Shown here: piece after piece, positions 43,079 through 52,939 of the stretch | Position numbering within the stretch: position 1 is the first letter of the stretch | Layout: each line of letters begins with the position of its first letter | From: SZUA-365 sp049663345 | GTDB lineage: Bacteria > Bacteroidota > Ignavibacteria > SZUA-365 | DNA length: 64,000 nt | Assembly (NCBI GenBank): GCA_049663345.1 | Contig: JBATDG010000072.1 | Location: 62,001-126,000, forward strand | Direction of reading: 5' to 3' | Made by a program: the position numbers and the translations under genes | The notes under the pieces: generated by a model | Told to the model about the DNA's origin: nothing | The model's input: the letters and a program-made list of their open reading frames with translations, nothing else | Database searches by the model: none

Positions 43079-45259
43079 TCAGATGTCCGAATCCTCGTTC
43101 AGGAGAATTCGCATGACTTGCTGAGCGGCCTGTGAAATAATGGTGCCCGGTCCGAAAATTGCAACGGCACCCTGTCGGTACAAGTACTCATAATCCTGCA
43201 CTGGAATCACTCCGCCGACAACAACAAGAATATCATCGCGACCGATTTTCTGCAGCTCTTTGATAAGCGCGGGCACGAGCGTCTTGTGACCGGCTGCCAG
43301 GCTGCTGACGCCGACGATATGTACATCGTTTTCCGCGGCCTGACGGGCGGCTTCCTCCGGTGTCTGGAAGAGCGGACCGACATCCACATCAAAACCGAGA
43401 TCTGCGAAGGCGGTGGAAATCACTTTAGCCCCCCGATCGTGGCCATCCTGTCCGAGCTTCGCAACCATGATGCGCGGACGACGACCTTCCTGCTGCGCAA
43501 AACGATCGGTCATATTTTTGGTGGCAACGAAGTCATTGTCTTCGCCCGCTTCGCTGCTGTACACTCCGGATATCGAACGGATCACCGCCTGATGACGGCC
43601 AAACACTTTCTCCATAGCGTCTGACATTTCTCCGAGTGTGGCGCGTTTGCGCGCGGCATCAACACATGCGGCGAGTAGATTGCCGGTCCCGGCTGCTTCA
43701 CTTGTAAGTTTTTCAAGCGCCTCGCGCACTTCGTCCTCATTCCGCTCTGCACGAAGCTGGGCGAGCCGCTGCTGCTGTGCCTCAAGCACGGCGCTGTTAT
43801 CCACTTCAAGAATATCGATCGGGTCTTCTTTCTCAAGCCTGAATTTATTGACGCCGACGATGGTGTCTTTCCCCGCGTCGATGCGTGCCTGTTTGCGGGC
43901 GGCCGCTTCCTCGATGCGCATTTTCGGCAAGCCGGCCTCGATCGCTTTGGTCATGCCGCCGAGCTCTTCCACTTCCTCAATAAGCTGCCAGCCGCGCTGT
44001 GCGAGTTCATGCGTAAGCCGCTCAACGTAATACGAACCAGCCCATGGATCGATAGCACGGCAGACATTGCTTTCATCCTGAATGAGCAGCTGAGTGTTTC
44101 GGGCAATGCGTGCCGAGAAATCGGTAGGCAGAGCAATTGCTTCATCCAGAGCGTTGGTATGCAGCGATTGCGTGTGACCCTGCGCAGCGGCCATGGCCTC
44201 AATGCAGGTGCGAGCGACGTTGTTGAACGGATCCTGTGCGGTAAGACTCCAGCCCGAAGTCTGACAGTGCGTACGCAGCGACATTGACTTCGGATTTTTC
44301 GGGTGGAACTGATGGATGAGCTTCGACCAGAGCATGCGTGCGGCGCGCAGCTTCGCGATCTCCATGAAGAAGTTCATTCCAACTGCCCAGAAAAATGACA
44401 GCCGCGGCGCGAATTGGTCGATGTCCAATCCTGCTGCTACACCGGCACGAACATACTCGAGTCCATCGGCCAGCGTGTACGCCATCTCGATGTCGGCAGT
44501 TGCTCCCGCTTCCTGCATGTGGTAGCCGGAGATTGAAATCGAATTGAACTTCGGCATGTGGCGTGCTGTGAAGGCGATGATGTCAGAGACGATGCGCATC
44601 GACGCAGTCGGCGGATAGATATAAGTGTTGCGGACCATGAACTCCTTAAGAATGTCGTTCTGAATGGTGCCGCCGAGCTGTTCCATGCTCACGCCCTGTT
44701 CTTCTGCCGCAACGATGTAAAGCGCCATAATTGGAAGCACAGCGCCGTTCATTGTCATCGACACCGACATTTTGTCGAGCGGGATTTTATCAAAGAGAAT
44801 CCGCATATCGAGGATGGAGTCTATAGCCACACCAGCTTTTCCAACATCGCCGACGACTCTGGGATTATCGGAATCATACCCGCGATGCGTAGCGAGATCA
44901 AACGCGATGCTGAGCCCTTTCTGTCCCGCCGCCAGATTGCGGCGATAGAAGGCGTTGGATTCTTCCGCAGTCGAAAACCCTGCATACTGCCTAACGGTCC
45001 ATGGACGCGTAACGTACATGCTGCTGTAGGGCCCGCGAAGAAACGGGGGTATTCCTGCAGTGAAACCGAGGTGTTCAATTCCTTCAAGATCATTCTCTGT
45101 GTAGAGGGGACGCACATCAATGTGTTCCGCAGTTTCCCAGGTCAACTGGTCGAGATTGTGTCCGGGAGCAACGCTCCGAGCCATGGCTTCCCACTCTTCG
45201 TGGGTGTGTTTCGAAAGAGAGGAAAGGTCAAGCGGCTGTTTGGTGAAATCAGGTTTCAT
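43079..45259 (-). CDS. mutB: Methylmalonyl-CoA mutase, large (catalytic) subunit
   Basis: A 726-residue alpha chain that interconverts (R)-methylmalonyl-CoA and succinyl-CoA with adenosylcobalamin. The N-terminal TIM barrel carries PFLRGPYSSMYVTRPWTVRQ and AFDLATHRGYDSDNPRVVGD. The C-terminal cobalamin domain has the DxHxxG signature in KLGQDGHDRGAKVI, plus the GG loop VVVGGVIP. All expected residues are present. Its ATG overlaps the small-subunit stop by 4 nt (ATGA). MeaB, its chaperone, is encoded at 9.7-10.9 kb. Role: propionate or odd-chain metabolism, or succinate-to-propionate fermentation. Confidence 0.97.
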   Translation of the reverse strand: MKPDFTKQPLDLSSLSKHTHEEWEAMARSVAPGHNLDQLTWETAEHIDVRPLYTENDLEGIEHLGFTAGIPPFLRGPYSSMYVTRPWTVRQYAGFSTAEESNAFYRRNLAAGQKGLSIAFDLATHRGYDSDNPRVVGDVGKAGVAIDSILDMRILFDKIPLDKMSVSMTMNGAVLPIMALYIVAAEEQGVSMEQLGGTIQNDILKEFMVRNTYIYPPTASMRIVSDIIAFTARHMPKFNSISISGYHMQEAGATADIEMAYTLADGLEYVRAGVAAGLDIDQFAPRLSFFWAVGMNFFMEIAKLRAARMLWSKLIHQFHPKNPKSMSLRTHCQTSGWSLTAQDPFNNVARTCIEAMAAAQGHTQSLHTNALDEAIALPTDFSARIARNTQLLIQDESNVCRAIDPWAGSYYVERLTHELAQRGWQLIEEVEELGGMTKAIEAGLPKMRIEEAAARKQARIDAGKDTIVGVNKFRLEKEDPIDILEVDNSAVLEAQQQRLAQLRAERNEDEVREALEKLTSEAAGTGNLLAACVDAARKRATLGEMSDAMEKVFGRHQAVIRSISGVYSSEAGEDNDFVATKNMTDRFAQQEGRRPRIMVAKLGQDGHDRGAKVISTAFADLGFDVDVGPLFQTPEEAARQAAENDVHIVGVSSLAAGHKTLVPALIKELQKIGRDDILVVVGGVIPVQDYEYLYRQGAVAIFGPGTIISQAAQQVMRILLNEDSDI

Positions 45260-47391
45260 TTCTTTCCCTCACTTACATGTTCCGACACAATTCCAAGGCG
45301 CCGGAGAAGCTGTGCAAGCGTCGCACCGACATCCGACTTGACATGAATGAATAATTCGACGCCAGCATTTTCGAGCAGCTCGATGCTGTCTTTCGGGTAG
45401 CCAGCCACGGCGACTATCATTTTGCTGCCTGCTTCACGAAGTGCATGTATGAGGCGCGGGAGCATATCGGGATAACTTGCGTCGTCGCTGCAAGCAACCA
45501 GAATATCCGCACCTGCTTCAATCGCGGCGGCGGCAGCGGCCTCGGGCGTTTCAAACCCGGGGTTGTCCATAACATCGATTCCGGCCGTGCCGAAGAACCC
45601 GGATGAAAATGTAGCACGAGCGCGGTACCAGAAACCCGGACCGTAAGTCGCTAGAAAAACGCGCGGTTTATGCTCTGCCGCAGCGACGGCATCACGGAGA
45701 ATTTCAAAATCCTGCGAAGCCCGGAATGGACGCAGTGAACGAACTGAAGGTGCATCTGCTCCGCGATTGCGAAGCACGTCGTTGACTTCCGAGACTGTGA
45801 GTCCCTCCTGTAGCACGCTGGCTATAGCGGCAATCAAATTTCCAGAATTGCTGTTCATTACCTCGCGAAGCGCTAACGACAAAGCGCTGGGATCGCATTT
45901 ACGTTCTGCACGAAAACGCTGAAGCGACTCGGCAATGTGCTGCGACACAGCAGCGGGATCGGTCGCGGTATTCTTAAGCGGTTTTTCGCCGATGTTGGGA
46001 TATTGATTGCTTCCGACGATGACGTCCCGGCGACAGGAAATATTTGCACGTTTTTCTGCCGCAGTTTTTTCGATGATATCCTGAATGAACCCGTTTTTCA
46101 CTGCGGCAAGGTAGCCGCCCTGCGCTTCGATTTCCTGGAAAAGCTTCCAGGCGCCCTGTGAGACGGCCTCGGTAAGGGTTTCAATGTAGTATGAACCTGC
46201 GGCCGGATCCGCCACCTGGCCGAGCTGCGATTCTTCTCTGAGGATAATCTGCAGATTGCGGGCAACGCGTTTGGAGAAAACGCCCGGGGTGGACGCAACC
46301 TCGTCAAATGGCGCAGTGTAGATGGACTCCGCTCCGCCGATAACGCCGGCCATAGATTCTATCGTCGCCCGGAGCATGTTCACATACGGATCATACTTTG
46401 TCTGATGCCACCACGATGTACGCACATGAATGCGCATTTTCCGGGCTTCGGCATCCTTGACGCCGAACATGTCTGTGACGCGCGACCAGAGAAGGCGGGC
46501 TGCGCGAAGCTTGGCAATTTCCATGAAGAAACTCATTCCCACAGGAAAATTGAAGCGCACACGCTGCGCTATAGCATCTGCAGAGACTCCCAGCTCCGTC
46601 AGTTTATGCATGTACTCCACTCCGGAAGCGAGCATACAGGCGAGTTCCTGCACGCTGCTTGCGCCGGCATTGTGATAGCATTCTCCGCAAACGGAAATTA
46701 CAGTAGTGGGCAACTCTCGCTTGTCGACATACTTGATAGCGTCGCGCAGCAGATTAAATGTCGATTCGATCGAATAAGGAAGCGCGCCCTCGCTGATAAT
46801 GTAGGCGAGAGGATTAAAATCCACGTGAGTAAGGCAGCGATCGGCAGCAGCGGCCATGGCCAGATATACCGGCGATGACATTCCTGCGTAGAGATCAAAA
46901 CCAACACGCGGCACCATCTTCGAGGTTATGAACTGGAAATCCGCAAGATGCTGCACCGCTGTGCCTTTAACCCCGGATTGCGCAGCGGCATCCGCTGTTC
47001 CGCAGGCGTTGATCGCGGAGCGGTCGAGGTGCAGGGATACACAGTTCTGTCCGTGTTCACGGGCGTGGACAATTTCACGCGCGGCATCTTCCACCAGCGG
47101 CGCATCTGTGACCTGGGCAATATTCCAGGGCTGAGCTGAATGTCCCAGCGGGTTAGTGCCGCGAACGAATGGGTCAAAGCCGGGAAGCGTACCGAGATGA
47201 GAAAGTGAGTTTATATCTTCTTGCACATACAAGGGCTCGACACGAAACCCTTCGTAGGTGTTCCACTCCAGTTTTTCGAAATCAGCGCCTTTCAGGTCGG
47301 CAATAACCTGATTTTTCCACTGCTCTTTCGTAGGAAGCGGAAAATCATCGAAGAGCTTCCGTTGGGAATCCGACTTGCCGATGTCACTCAT
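45256..47391 (-). CDS. mutA: Methylmalonyl-CoA mutase, small subunit
   Basis: About 711 residues, homologous to the large chain but divergent. The barrel motif is changed (FDPFVRGTNPLGHSAQPWNI), and the C-terminal domain has FLATYGPGFWYRARATFSSG where the DxHxxG cobalamin signature would be. The small subunit is thus the non-cofactor-binding structural partner, as in Propionibacterium and other Bacteroidota. The frame reaches TTG 47448, but ATG 47391 (MSDIGKSDSQ) is preferred. It is translationally coupled to the large subunit downstream. No cobalamin riboswitch is visible upstream. Confidence 0.95.
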   Translation of the reverse strand: MSDIGKSDSQRKLFDDFPLPTKEQWKNQVIADLKGADFEKLEWNTYEGFRVEPLYVQEDINSLSHLGTLPGFDPFVRGTNPLGHSAQPWNIAQVTDAPLVEDAAREIVHAREHGQNCVSLHLDRSAINACGTADAAAQSGVKGTAVQHLADFQFITSKMVPRVGFDLYAGMSSPVYLAMAAAADRCLTHVDFNPLAYIISEGALPYSIESTFNLLRDAIKYVDKRELPTTVISVCGECYHNAGASSVQELACMLASGVEYMHKLTELGVSADAIAQRVRFNFPVGMSFFMEIAKLRAARLLWSRVTDMFGVKDAEARKMRIHVRTSWWHQTKYDPYVNMLRATIESMAGVIGGAESIYTAPFDEVASTPGVFSKRVARNLQIILREESQLGQVADPAAGSYYIETLTEAVSQGAWKLFQEIEAQGGYLAAVKNGFIQDIIEKTAAEKRANISCRRDVIVGSNQYPNIGEKPLKNTATDPAAVSQHIAESLQRFRAERKCDPSALSLALREVMNSNSGNLIAAIASVLQEGLTVSEVNDVLRNRGADAPSVRSLRPFRASQDFEILRDAVAAAEHKPRVFLATYGPGFWYRARATFSSGFFGTAGIDVMDNPGFETPEAAAAAAIEAGADILVACSDDASYPDMLPRLIHALREAGSKMIVAVAGYPKDSIELLENAGVELFIHVKSDVGATLAQLLRRLGIVSEHVSEGKK

Positions 47392-47504
47392 GAGTGTTTC
47401 TCTGCATCGTTTCTGAAGACCAAAGGCATAGACAAAGCACTTTGGCAAAGGTTGTGATAAATTTAGCGATTTCGCGGCAGTAAAAAAACCGTTTGTGTCC
47501 TGTT

Positions 47505-48329
47505 TTACGAAAGGTGCACTTTGGTCACGCGAAGATCCGGACGGTCGAGAAATGTCTGTCCCAGCTGCTTGAACTTTTGCGGGACATCAGAGACGAAAAA
47601 CGAGTAATTGGGCTGCTCGGAGGATGTGTTGAGCAAACCTTCATTTTTAAGCAGCTGCTCCACTTCACGCGCCGCGGCCTCGCCCGAATCTATGAGCGTA
47701 ACATCCTCGCCGATGGAACGCTGTATAACCCCGCGAAGAATTGGATAATGCGTGCAGCCAAGGATGAGTGTGTCAATATCGTGCTGACGCAAATCCGCGA
47801 GATACTCGTCGGCCACCATCTGCGAGACCGGGTGATCTGTCCACCCTTCTTCGGCCAGCGGAACGAAAAGCGGGCAAGGTTTGGATATAACTTCGTAGGA
47901 CGGATCCCGTCGATGCAGCGCCCGTGTGTAGCTTTCACTGGCTATGGTGGCCAGAGTACCAATCACGCCGATTCTCCCGCGCTTGGTTGCGCGCTGGGCG
48001 GCGTCCGCACCTGGATCTATCATTCCGATAATGGGAATATCAAACTGCGCTTTGAGGTCATCGATAGCGACAGCAGACACTGTATTGCAGGCCACAACTA
48101 TACATTTGACGCCCTGTTGGAGAAGAAAGCGGGTATCCTCGAACGCGTATTCCCTAACTACTTCGGCGGACTTTGAACCATAGGGCACACGTGCGGTGTC
48201 ACCGAAGTAGGTAATATTTTCGCGCGGAAGATGGCGCATCAAAGCGTGAACGACTGTCAATCCGCCAATACCGGAATCAAAGACGCCGATGCTTTTCTGT
48301 TGTTGCGATATAGCCCAGCCTGAAGCCAT
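47505..48329 (-). CDS. murI: Glutamate racemase
   Basis: A 274-residue MurI supplying D-glutamate for peptidoglycan. The two-base catalytic cysteines lie in VVACNT and ILGCTHYP. The substrate-binding FDSGIGGLTV and FGDTARVPYG motifs are complete. It follows glnD after 3 nt, so both are likely co-transcribed. The functional pairing (nitrogen signalling and cell wall) has no obvious meaning beyond glutamate metabolism. Confidence 0.96.
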   Translation of the reverse strand: MASGWAISQQQKSIGVFDSGIGGLTVVHALMRHLPRENITYFGDTARVPYGSKSAEVVREYAFEDTRFLLQQGVKCIVVACNTVSAVAIDDLKAQFDIPIIGMIDPGADAAQRATKRGRIGVIGTLATIASESYTRALHRRDPSYEVISKPCPLFVPLAEEGWTDHPVSQMVADEYLADLRQHDIDTLILGCTHYPILRGVIQRSIGEDVTLIDSGEAAAREVEQLLKNEGLLNTSSEQPNYSFFVSDVPQKFKQLGQTFLDRPDLRVTKVHLS

Positions 48330-48332
48330 GCG

Positions 48333-50690
48333 TTACTGTGTAAGCGCCGTTATCTGTTCGAGAAGTCGTTGTTTAAGTTCTTGCTGCCGCTGCGAATCGG
48401 TGAACGCTTTTCCCTCATTGTCCACCACGTAGAAGGAATCGACCACGCCGTCGACCCGCGTTGCAATTTTAGCAAATACGACATTCAATCCAAATCTGGA
48501 AATTGCAGAGGCGAGCTTATAGAGCAGTCCAAATGTATCCGGAGCATAAACTTCAACGATGGTCTGTTCCCCGCCCTCCGTTGAACGATGTGGTACATAG
48601 GTCACATCTACGGTAACATTTTTCTTTGGCAGCTTCCTCAGCTTGCGTACCCATTTTCGGCGGTAGCGCTCGAACAGCTGTTCTGCATCGAGTTCTCCGG
48701 CGCATACGGATTGAACCATCTGCTTGAGCATGACCGATTGATCGCTGCGGAGGTGTTTTCCGCTGAAAATATCCACCACGCGGAAGGTATCAATGACCAC
48801 GTCGTTATGTGTATCGATGGAAGCATCGACGATGCTGCAGTCCGCACCGAATAAAGCCGCCGAAAATTGCGCTAGCAACTGAGGCCTGTCGAGACAAAAC
48901 ACCGTGACTTCGCTGTAGGCGCGGTGATGCTGCAAATTGATGCGCACGCGCTGACCGTCTATTACATCCTGAATGGCTGCCCCGTATTCTGCTTCACTCA
49001 TAGCTGATTCAGGAGAAGTATCCTCTATCTCCTGCTGCATCTGATCTAAAGCCATGGCTCCCTTGAGCAACACTTGCCGCACCGTTTCATATAATTCGCG
49101 CAGGAGTTCCCGCTTCCAGTCCGTAAGTACGCCGGGATTGAGTGCGGACATATCGGCGAGGGTGAGAATATAAAGCAGATTCAGCCGCTCCACTGTTTTT
49201 ACGCGTTTGATAAATGGCTGAAGCATGGTCACTTCGCGAATATTCCGACGAAACGCCAGTTGTTCCATGCTCAGATGTTCGCGCACTAAAAATACCACTG
49301 TGTCGCTTATTTCCATGCGATCAAATCGGCGAAGAACCTCTGGTGCCATGTCCGCTCCTACGTGTTCGTGACGCTGGAGATCCACAGGTTTAGCGATGTC
49401 ATGCAGAAGTATGGAGTAATAGAGCACTGACAGATCTTTTATTTCTGCAAGAATCTTCGCACTGTGCTCGTTTTCGCGGAGTGATGTTTCGCAGGCATGT
49501 ATTGCGCGCAGTGTATGCTCGTCGGCTGTAAAAAAGTGGTAGACATTGTGCTGAAAAAAATGTTCGAGCGCAGCAAATTCAGGGAGAATTACTCCAAGTA
49601 CGCCCATTTCATGCATTAATTGCAGCGTATCCGCAACGTGTTGTTTTTCTCTCAATACGAGGTCGAAAATACGGACAGCCTCCTTGCCAAATTTTATTCC
49701 CCTTCCATGGTCAATTGCCCGGATAAAATCCCCGCCCGGATACAGTTTTCTCTGCGCCATATCCAGGAACAACAGCATTATATCAACGTCATTCAATGAA
49801 TCCGACAGAGGTGGAATTCCAATTCGGGTTTCCTCTGTCTCTGCAGCCATTCCCTCCTTCAGTTTCTGATCATAAAAAACCAGCCGCAGGGAAACATTCA
49901 CTGCCCGCGTGTGCTTGTAATATGCGTGCATGAAATGCTCAACACCCTTTCTCGAATCCTTTTCGCCAAAACCCAATTTTTCCGCGACGCTTCGCTGCAG
50001 TTCAAAGTCCAGCGAGTCATGAAGATGTTGGCTGAGTTCATGCATAGCGGAACGTACGAGCAGCAGAAACCCGTACGCCTCACCGAGGGCTTGCCGGCGC
50101 TCCGAAATAAGCGACAACTGATTCAGAACCGCGTGTACTTCCGGCCAAGGATCCGTGCAGACCGGAATATCCTGCAAAACGTCAAGCAGACCCAGGTAGT
50201 AGATGGTATGCACATCGCGCAGTGTACCAGCGCTGTTTTTAACATTGGGCTCAAGCAGCGTCACAGCATAACCATAGTGACTGTATCTGTCAGCGGTCAA
50301 CGATTCCAGCGCACCTATAATGGAGGATTTATTCGAGATTACTCCCTCACGCACAATCTTTCTGAAAAGACAGAACACCTCAGCATTTCCGGCAATGAAA
50401 ACTGCATCCATCTGTGCTACCCAGGAACGGATGTCGGTGGTCAACATGGATGAAATATCCTGGATAGAGCGCACGGCTATACTTGCGTGATCAACTCCAA
50501 CAGACAACGTGCTGACTATCTGCTCGGCGAGGAAAGCGTAATCCTGGTCTCCCGTGTGAAGGATTAGAAAGTCAATATCAGAAAAAGGGGTTTCCTCTTT
50601 TCTGGCTACGCTGCCAGTGACACTGATACAGAATCCCCGAGTTGTCCACTCTTTCTGCCAATTGTTCGCAGCACGTGTTTTCCGGTCCAT
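48333..50690 (-). CDS. glnD: GlnD-like PII uridylyltransferase / uridylyl-removing enzyme
   Basis: About 785 residues, shorter than the ~890 of E. coli GlnD. Order of domains: nucleotidyltransferase with TGSVARKEETPFSDIDFLIL close to the N-terminus (the pre-NT extension is missing), GlnD linker (LEPNVKNSAGTLRDVHTIYY), HD phosphohydrolase (YYSILLHDIAKPVD), and two ACT domains at the C-terminus (VTVFCLDRPQLLAQFSAALF; VEVYAPDTFGLLYKLASAIS). GlnD modifies PII in response to glutamine. No glnB is in the window. Alternative starts are ATG 50702 and GTG 50708. murI follows at 3 nt. Confidence 0.9.
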   Translation of the reverse strand: MDRKTRAANNWQKEWTTRGFCISVTGSVARKEETPFSDIDFLILHTGDQDYAFLAEQIVSTLSVGVDHASIAVRSIQDISSMLTTDIRSWVAQMDAVFIAGNAEVFCLFRKIVREGVISNKSSIIGALESLTADRYSHYGYAVTLLEPNVKNSAGTLRDVHTIYYLGLLDVLQDIPVCTDPWPEVHAVLNQLSLISERRQALGEAYGFLLLVRSAMHELSQHLHDSLDFELQRSVAEKLGFGEKDSRKGVEHFMHAYYKHTRAVNVSLRLVFYDQKLKEGMAAETEETRIGIPPLSDSLNDVDIMLLFLDMAQRKLYPGGDFIRAIDHGRGIKFGKEAVRIFDLVLREKQHVADTLQLMHEMGVLGVILPEFAALEHFFQHNVYHFFTADEHTLRAIHACETSLRENEHSAKILAEIKDLSVLYYSILLHDIAKPVDLQRHEHVGADMAPEVLRRFDRMEISDTVVFLVREHLSMEQLAFRRNIREVTMLQPFIKRVKTVERLNLLYILTLADMSALNPGVLTDWKRELLRELYETVRQVLLKGAMALDQMQQEIEDTSPESAMSEAEYGAAIQDVIDGQRVRINLQHHRAYSEVTVFCLDRPQLLAQFSAALFGADCSIVDASIDTHNDVVIDTFRVVDIFSGKHLRSDQSVMLKQMVQSVCAGELDAEQLFERYRRKWVRKLRKLPKKNVTVDVTYVPHRSTEGGEQTIVEVYAPDTFGLLYKLASAISRFGLNVVFAKIATRVDGVVDSFYVVDNEGKAFTDSQRQQELKQRLLEQITALTQ

Positions 50691-50708
50691 GGATTCACCC
50701 ATTTTCAC

Positions 50709-51005
50709 CGCTCGTCACAGGCCAATGATATGAACAAGGTTCTGATATGTAAATAATACCACTTGTTATTGAAAATGTGGATATGTGGATAACGTCTATT
50801 TTCATCTGTCAGCTCGTTGGAATGAAATAACTTAGGCCGTTCTCACTTCAAGAGGCACTTGATGTTTGAAGTTTGTGGAAAATGTGTGGGGAGTGTGTAA
50901 GTGCTTCATGGGATTAAAACAGGAAAATAAAAAAGGGCTGCCAGTAACAATTTTTTGGCAGCCCTCACCGTCTGTTAACAGAGGTTATCCACATCTGTGC
51001 AAGAT
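50709..51005. other. dnaA-glnD intergenic region with DnaA boxes (oriC candidate, right of glnD)
   Basis: An AT-rich 0.3-kb gap with exact DnaA boxes TTATCCACA at 50985-50993 and its reverse TGTGGATAA at 50784-50792. Near-boxes are TGTGGATAT at 50776-50784 and TGTGGAAAA at 50874-50882. It also holds the dnaA terminator. Together with boxes upstream of dnaA this looks like one half of a bipartite origin. Confidence 0.65.
50929..50964 (-). terminator. Rho-independent terminator of dnaA
   Basis: Stem GGGCTGCCA/TGGCAGCCC (50935-50943 with 50956-50964), 12-nt loop, and six T residues on the minus strand (complement of 50929-50934). It is about 40 nt after the dnaA stop. Confidence 0.9.
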
Positions 51006-52421
51006 TCATCGTGTGACGTAGGATATCTGTTTTTGCAGATTTTCCAGGTGACTGCGCAGTGCATTGTCAGTTTCCATATCGTGTTCAATGGATTTGCATG
51101 CATGAATAATTGTACTGTGATCGCGCCCGCCAAAATGAAGTCCGATGGTTTTCAGAGACGCGCGCGTCAATTTTTTTGCGAGAAACATAGCGACCTGTCT
51201 GGGAAGAACAATCTCTTGTTTGCGTGTTTTGGCACGAAGGGAATTCTCAGAAACCTGGAAATGATCCGCAACAATCTTCTGAATCTGTTCCACCGTCATG
51301 TCCTTTTTCTCGGAGGAAATAACATGACGCAGTACTTTTTCCGCAAGAGCAACATCGAGCGGACGCTGTTCTAGAGTATGCCTGGCGATGAGACCAATGT
51401 AGCAGCCTTCCAACTCGCGGATGTTGGACTTCACGTTCATTGCGATGTAATCAATCACTTCCTGAGGAATATCAATGTGGTCGCTCTCAGCTTTTTTGCG
51501 GAGGATGGCTATACGCGTTTCCAGGTCGGGAGGTTGAACATCTACTGTCAATCCGCATTGAAAACGAGAAATCAAGCGTTCGTCAAGACCAACGAGATCC
51601 TTTGGCGGTCTGTCAGAAGATAGAATTATCTGTTTTTTCAGCTGATGCAGAGAATTGAATGTGTGGAAAAAGGTATCCTGTGTTCTTTCCTTCCCCGAAA
51701 AGAACTGAATATCATCGATGATGAGTACATCCATGCTTCGGTAGAAGTTTGAGAACTCAATTGTGTTATTGCGCTCAATGGCATCGACAAAATCTATAGT
51801 GAACTGCTCGCTGCTTGCGTAATAAACACGTTTTCCGGGCTTGTCCTGGGATACGTGATTCCCAATTGCTTGAATCAGATGTGTTTTTCCAAGACCCACT
51901 CCACCATAGAGTACGAGCGGATTAAAAGCAGTTTCTCCCGCATTGTTTGCGACGTTGAGTCCGGCTGCACGGGCAAACTGATTTCCATCGCCTCGGATAA
52001 AACTTTCGAAAGTGAATTTAGGATTGAGATTAGTGACGAACGGCTCGCGAACATAAACGCGTGAGCCTTTGCCCAAAGATTCGGTTGTGTCAGACTCCGG
52101 TGGCTGACCCATGGGATACGGGTTTTGCTCGGAACGGAAGGCAAGCTGTTCCTGTTTTGGCACTTTGACGGCATACTGCAAAGAAGAGTCCTGTCCCAAA
52201 ACCTCGCGAAGCGATGACTGAATCAGGTCGAAGTAATGCTCTTCCAGCCACTCATAAAAATAAGTGCTGGGCATCTCCACCGTGAGCAGACCGTCTTCCA
52301 GGGATGCCGGGATTATCGGTTCAAACCAGGTGCTGAACGTCAACGCTTTTACCTGAGGCCGTATCAGTTCCAGACATTCTTTCCAAGCTAATGCGGCCGA
52401 TTTACCGATTTCAACGTTCAT
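51006..52421 (-). CDS. dnaA: Chromosomal replication initiator DnaA
   Basis: A 471-residue initiator ATPase. Domain I begins AALAWKECLELIRPQVKALT. A variable linker follows, then the AAA+ domain with GGVGLGKTHL, LIIDDIQFF and sensor SSDRPPKDL. Domain IV has the helix-turn-helix DNA-binding signature ending GGRDHSTIIHACKSIE. The frame extends to TTG 52442; ATG 52421 is preferred. It has its own terminator downstream and DnaA boxes on both sides, which suggests autoregulation and an adjacent origin. Gene orientation changes at this point. Confidence 0.97.
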   Translation of the reverse strand: MNVEIGKSAALAWKECLELIRPQVKALTFSTWFEPIIPASLEDGLLTVEMPSTYFYEWLEEHYFDLIQSSLREVLGQDSSLQYAVKVPKQEQLAFRSEQNPYPMGQPPESDTTESLGKGSRVYVREPFVTNLNPKFTFESFIRGDGNQFARAAGLNVANNAGETAFNPLVLYGGVGLGKTHLIQAIGNHVSQDKPGKRVYYASSEQFTIDFVDAIERNNTIEFSNFYRSMDVLIIDDIQFFSGKERTQDTFFHTFNSLHQLKKQIILSSDRPPKDLVGLDERLISRFQCGLTVDVQPPDLETRIAILRKKAESDHIDIPQEVIDYIAMNVKSNIRELEGCYIGLIARHTLEQRPLDVALAEKVLRHVISSEKKDMTVEQIQKIVADHFQVSENSLRAKTRKQEIVLPRQVAMFLAKKLTRASLKTIGLHFGGRDHSTIIHACKSIEHDMETDNALRSHLENLQKQISYVTR

Positions 52422-52880
52422 GAGTCTGCGAGTTATTAACAAAAAGTTTTAATTCATGCGCAAAAGAGGTACATCGGATAAGGCAATGCAAATAGACAGA
52501 GTCAAACCGGATTCTGGCGAAAGAATTCGTCCAAACCCTTTAATTAGAATGACTTAGTATAAACGAACAAAGAAGTTCGCGATCGGAGGCAGGAGGAGTT
52601 GTAGCCTGCAAATTCCAATTATACTTTATCTGAAAAGCCGTAATTACGTTATCCACAACTTGTTCACAGCGCTTTTGCTTACTGCGACGCTCGTAAGTAT
52701 AGACACGTAAAAGATGATTTTCAATACGAAAAAAAACGTCGCGGCTCTTGACTTTTTCAAAGTACGGAAGCTGTAAGGACTTATGGATGAAAAAAAATTT
52801 CATAATTATTTCGCCCGTTTTCAGGTCATCCGGATAACGGTGAAAATTGAGCTAAAAGTGCAGGTAGCACTCTGCTCTGA
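52422..52880. other. Upstream half of the oriC candidate
   Basis: 0.46 kb without a convincing gene. It carries an exact DnaA box TTATCCACA at 52649-52657 and a near-box TTGTTCACA at 52660-52668 three bases on. AT-rich tracts (AAAAAAAATTTCATAATTATT around 52790-52811) could serve as an unwinding element. A minus-strand frame of 87 codons here contains the boxes and has no family similarity. Confidence 0.6.
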
Positions 52881-52881
52881 C

Positions 52882-52910
52882 TTGATTTTGAACGGCCTGA
52901 TATGTAGACT
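52882..52910 (+). promoter_or_regulatory. Candidate promoter of the secreted protein gene
   Basis: TTGATT (52882-52887), 17-nt spacer, TAGACT (52905-52910), about 30 nt before GTG 52940. Two mismatches per hexamer; tentative. Confidence 0.35.
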
Positions 52911-52939
52911 TCAAGACAGTATTAGAGAAGGAAATCCCC

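Noticed and set aside
47392..47504. Cobalamin riboswitch upstream of the mutase genes
   Set aside because: The leader is short and shows no B12-box-like conserved sequence.
52540..52803. 87-codon minus-strand frame upstream of dnaA
   Set aside because: No family similarity, contains DnaA boxes, and lies in the AT-rich origin candidate.
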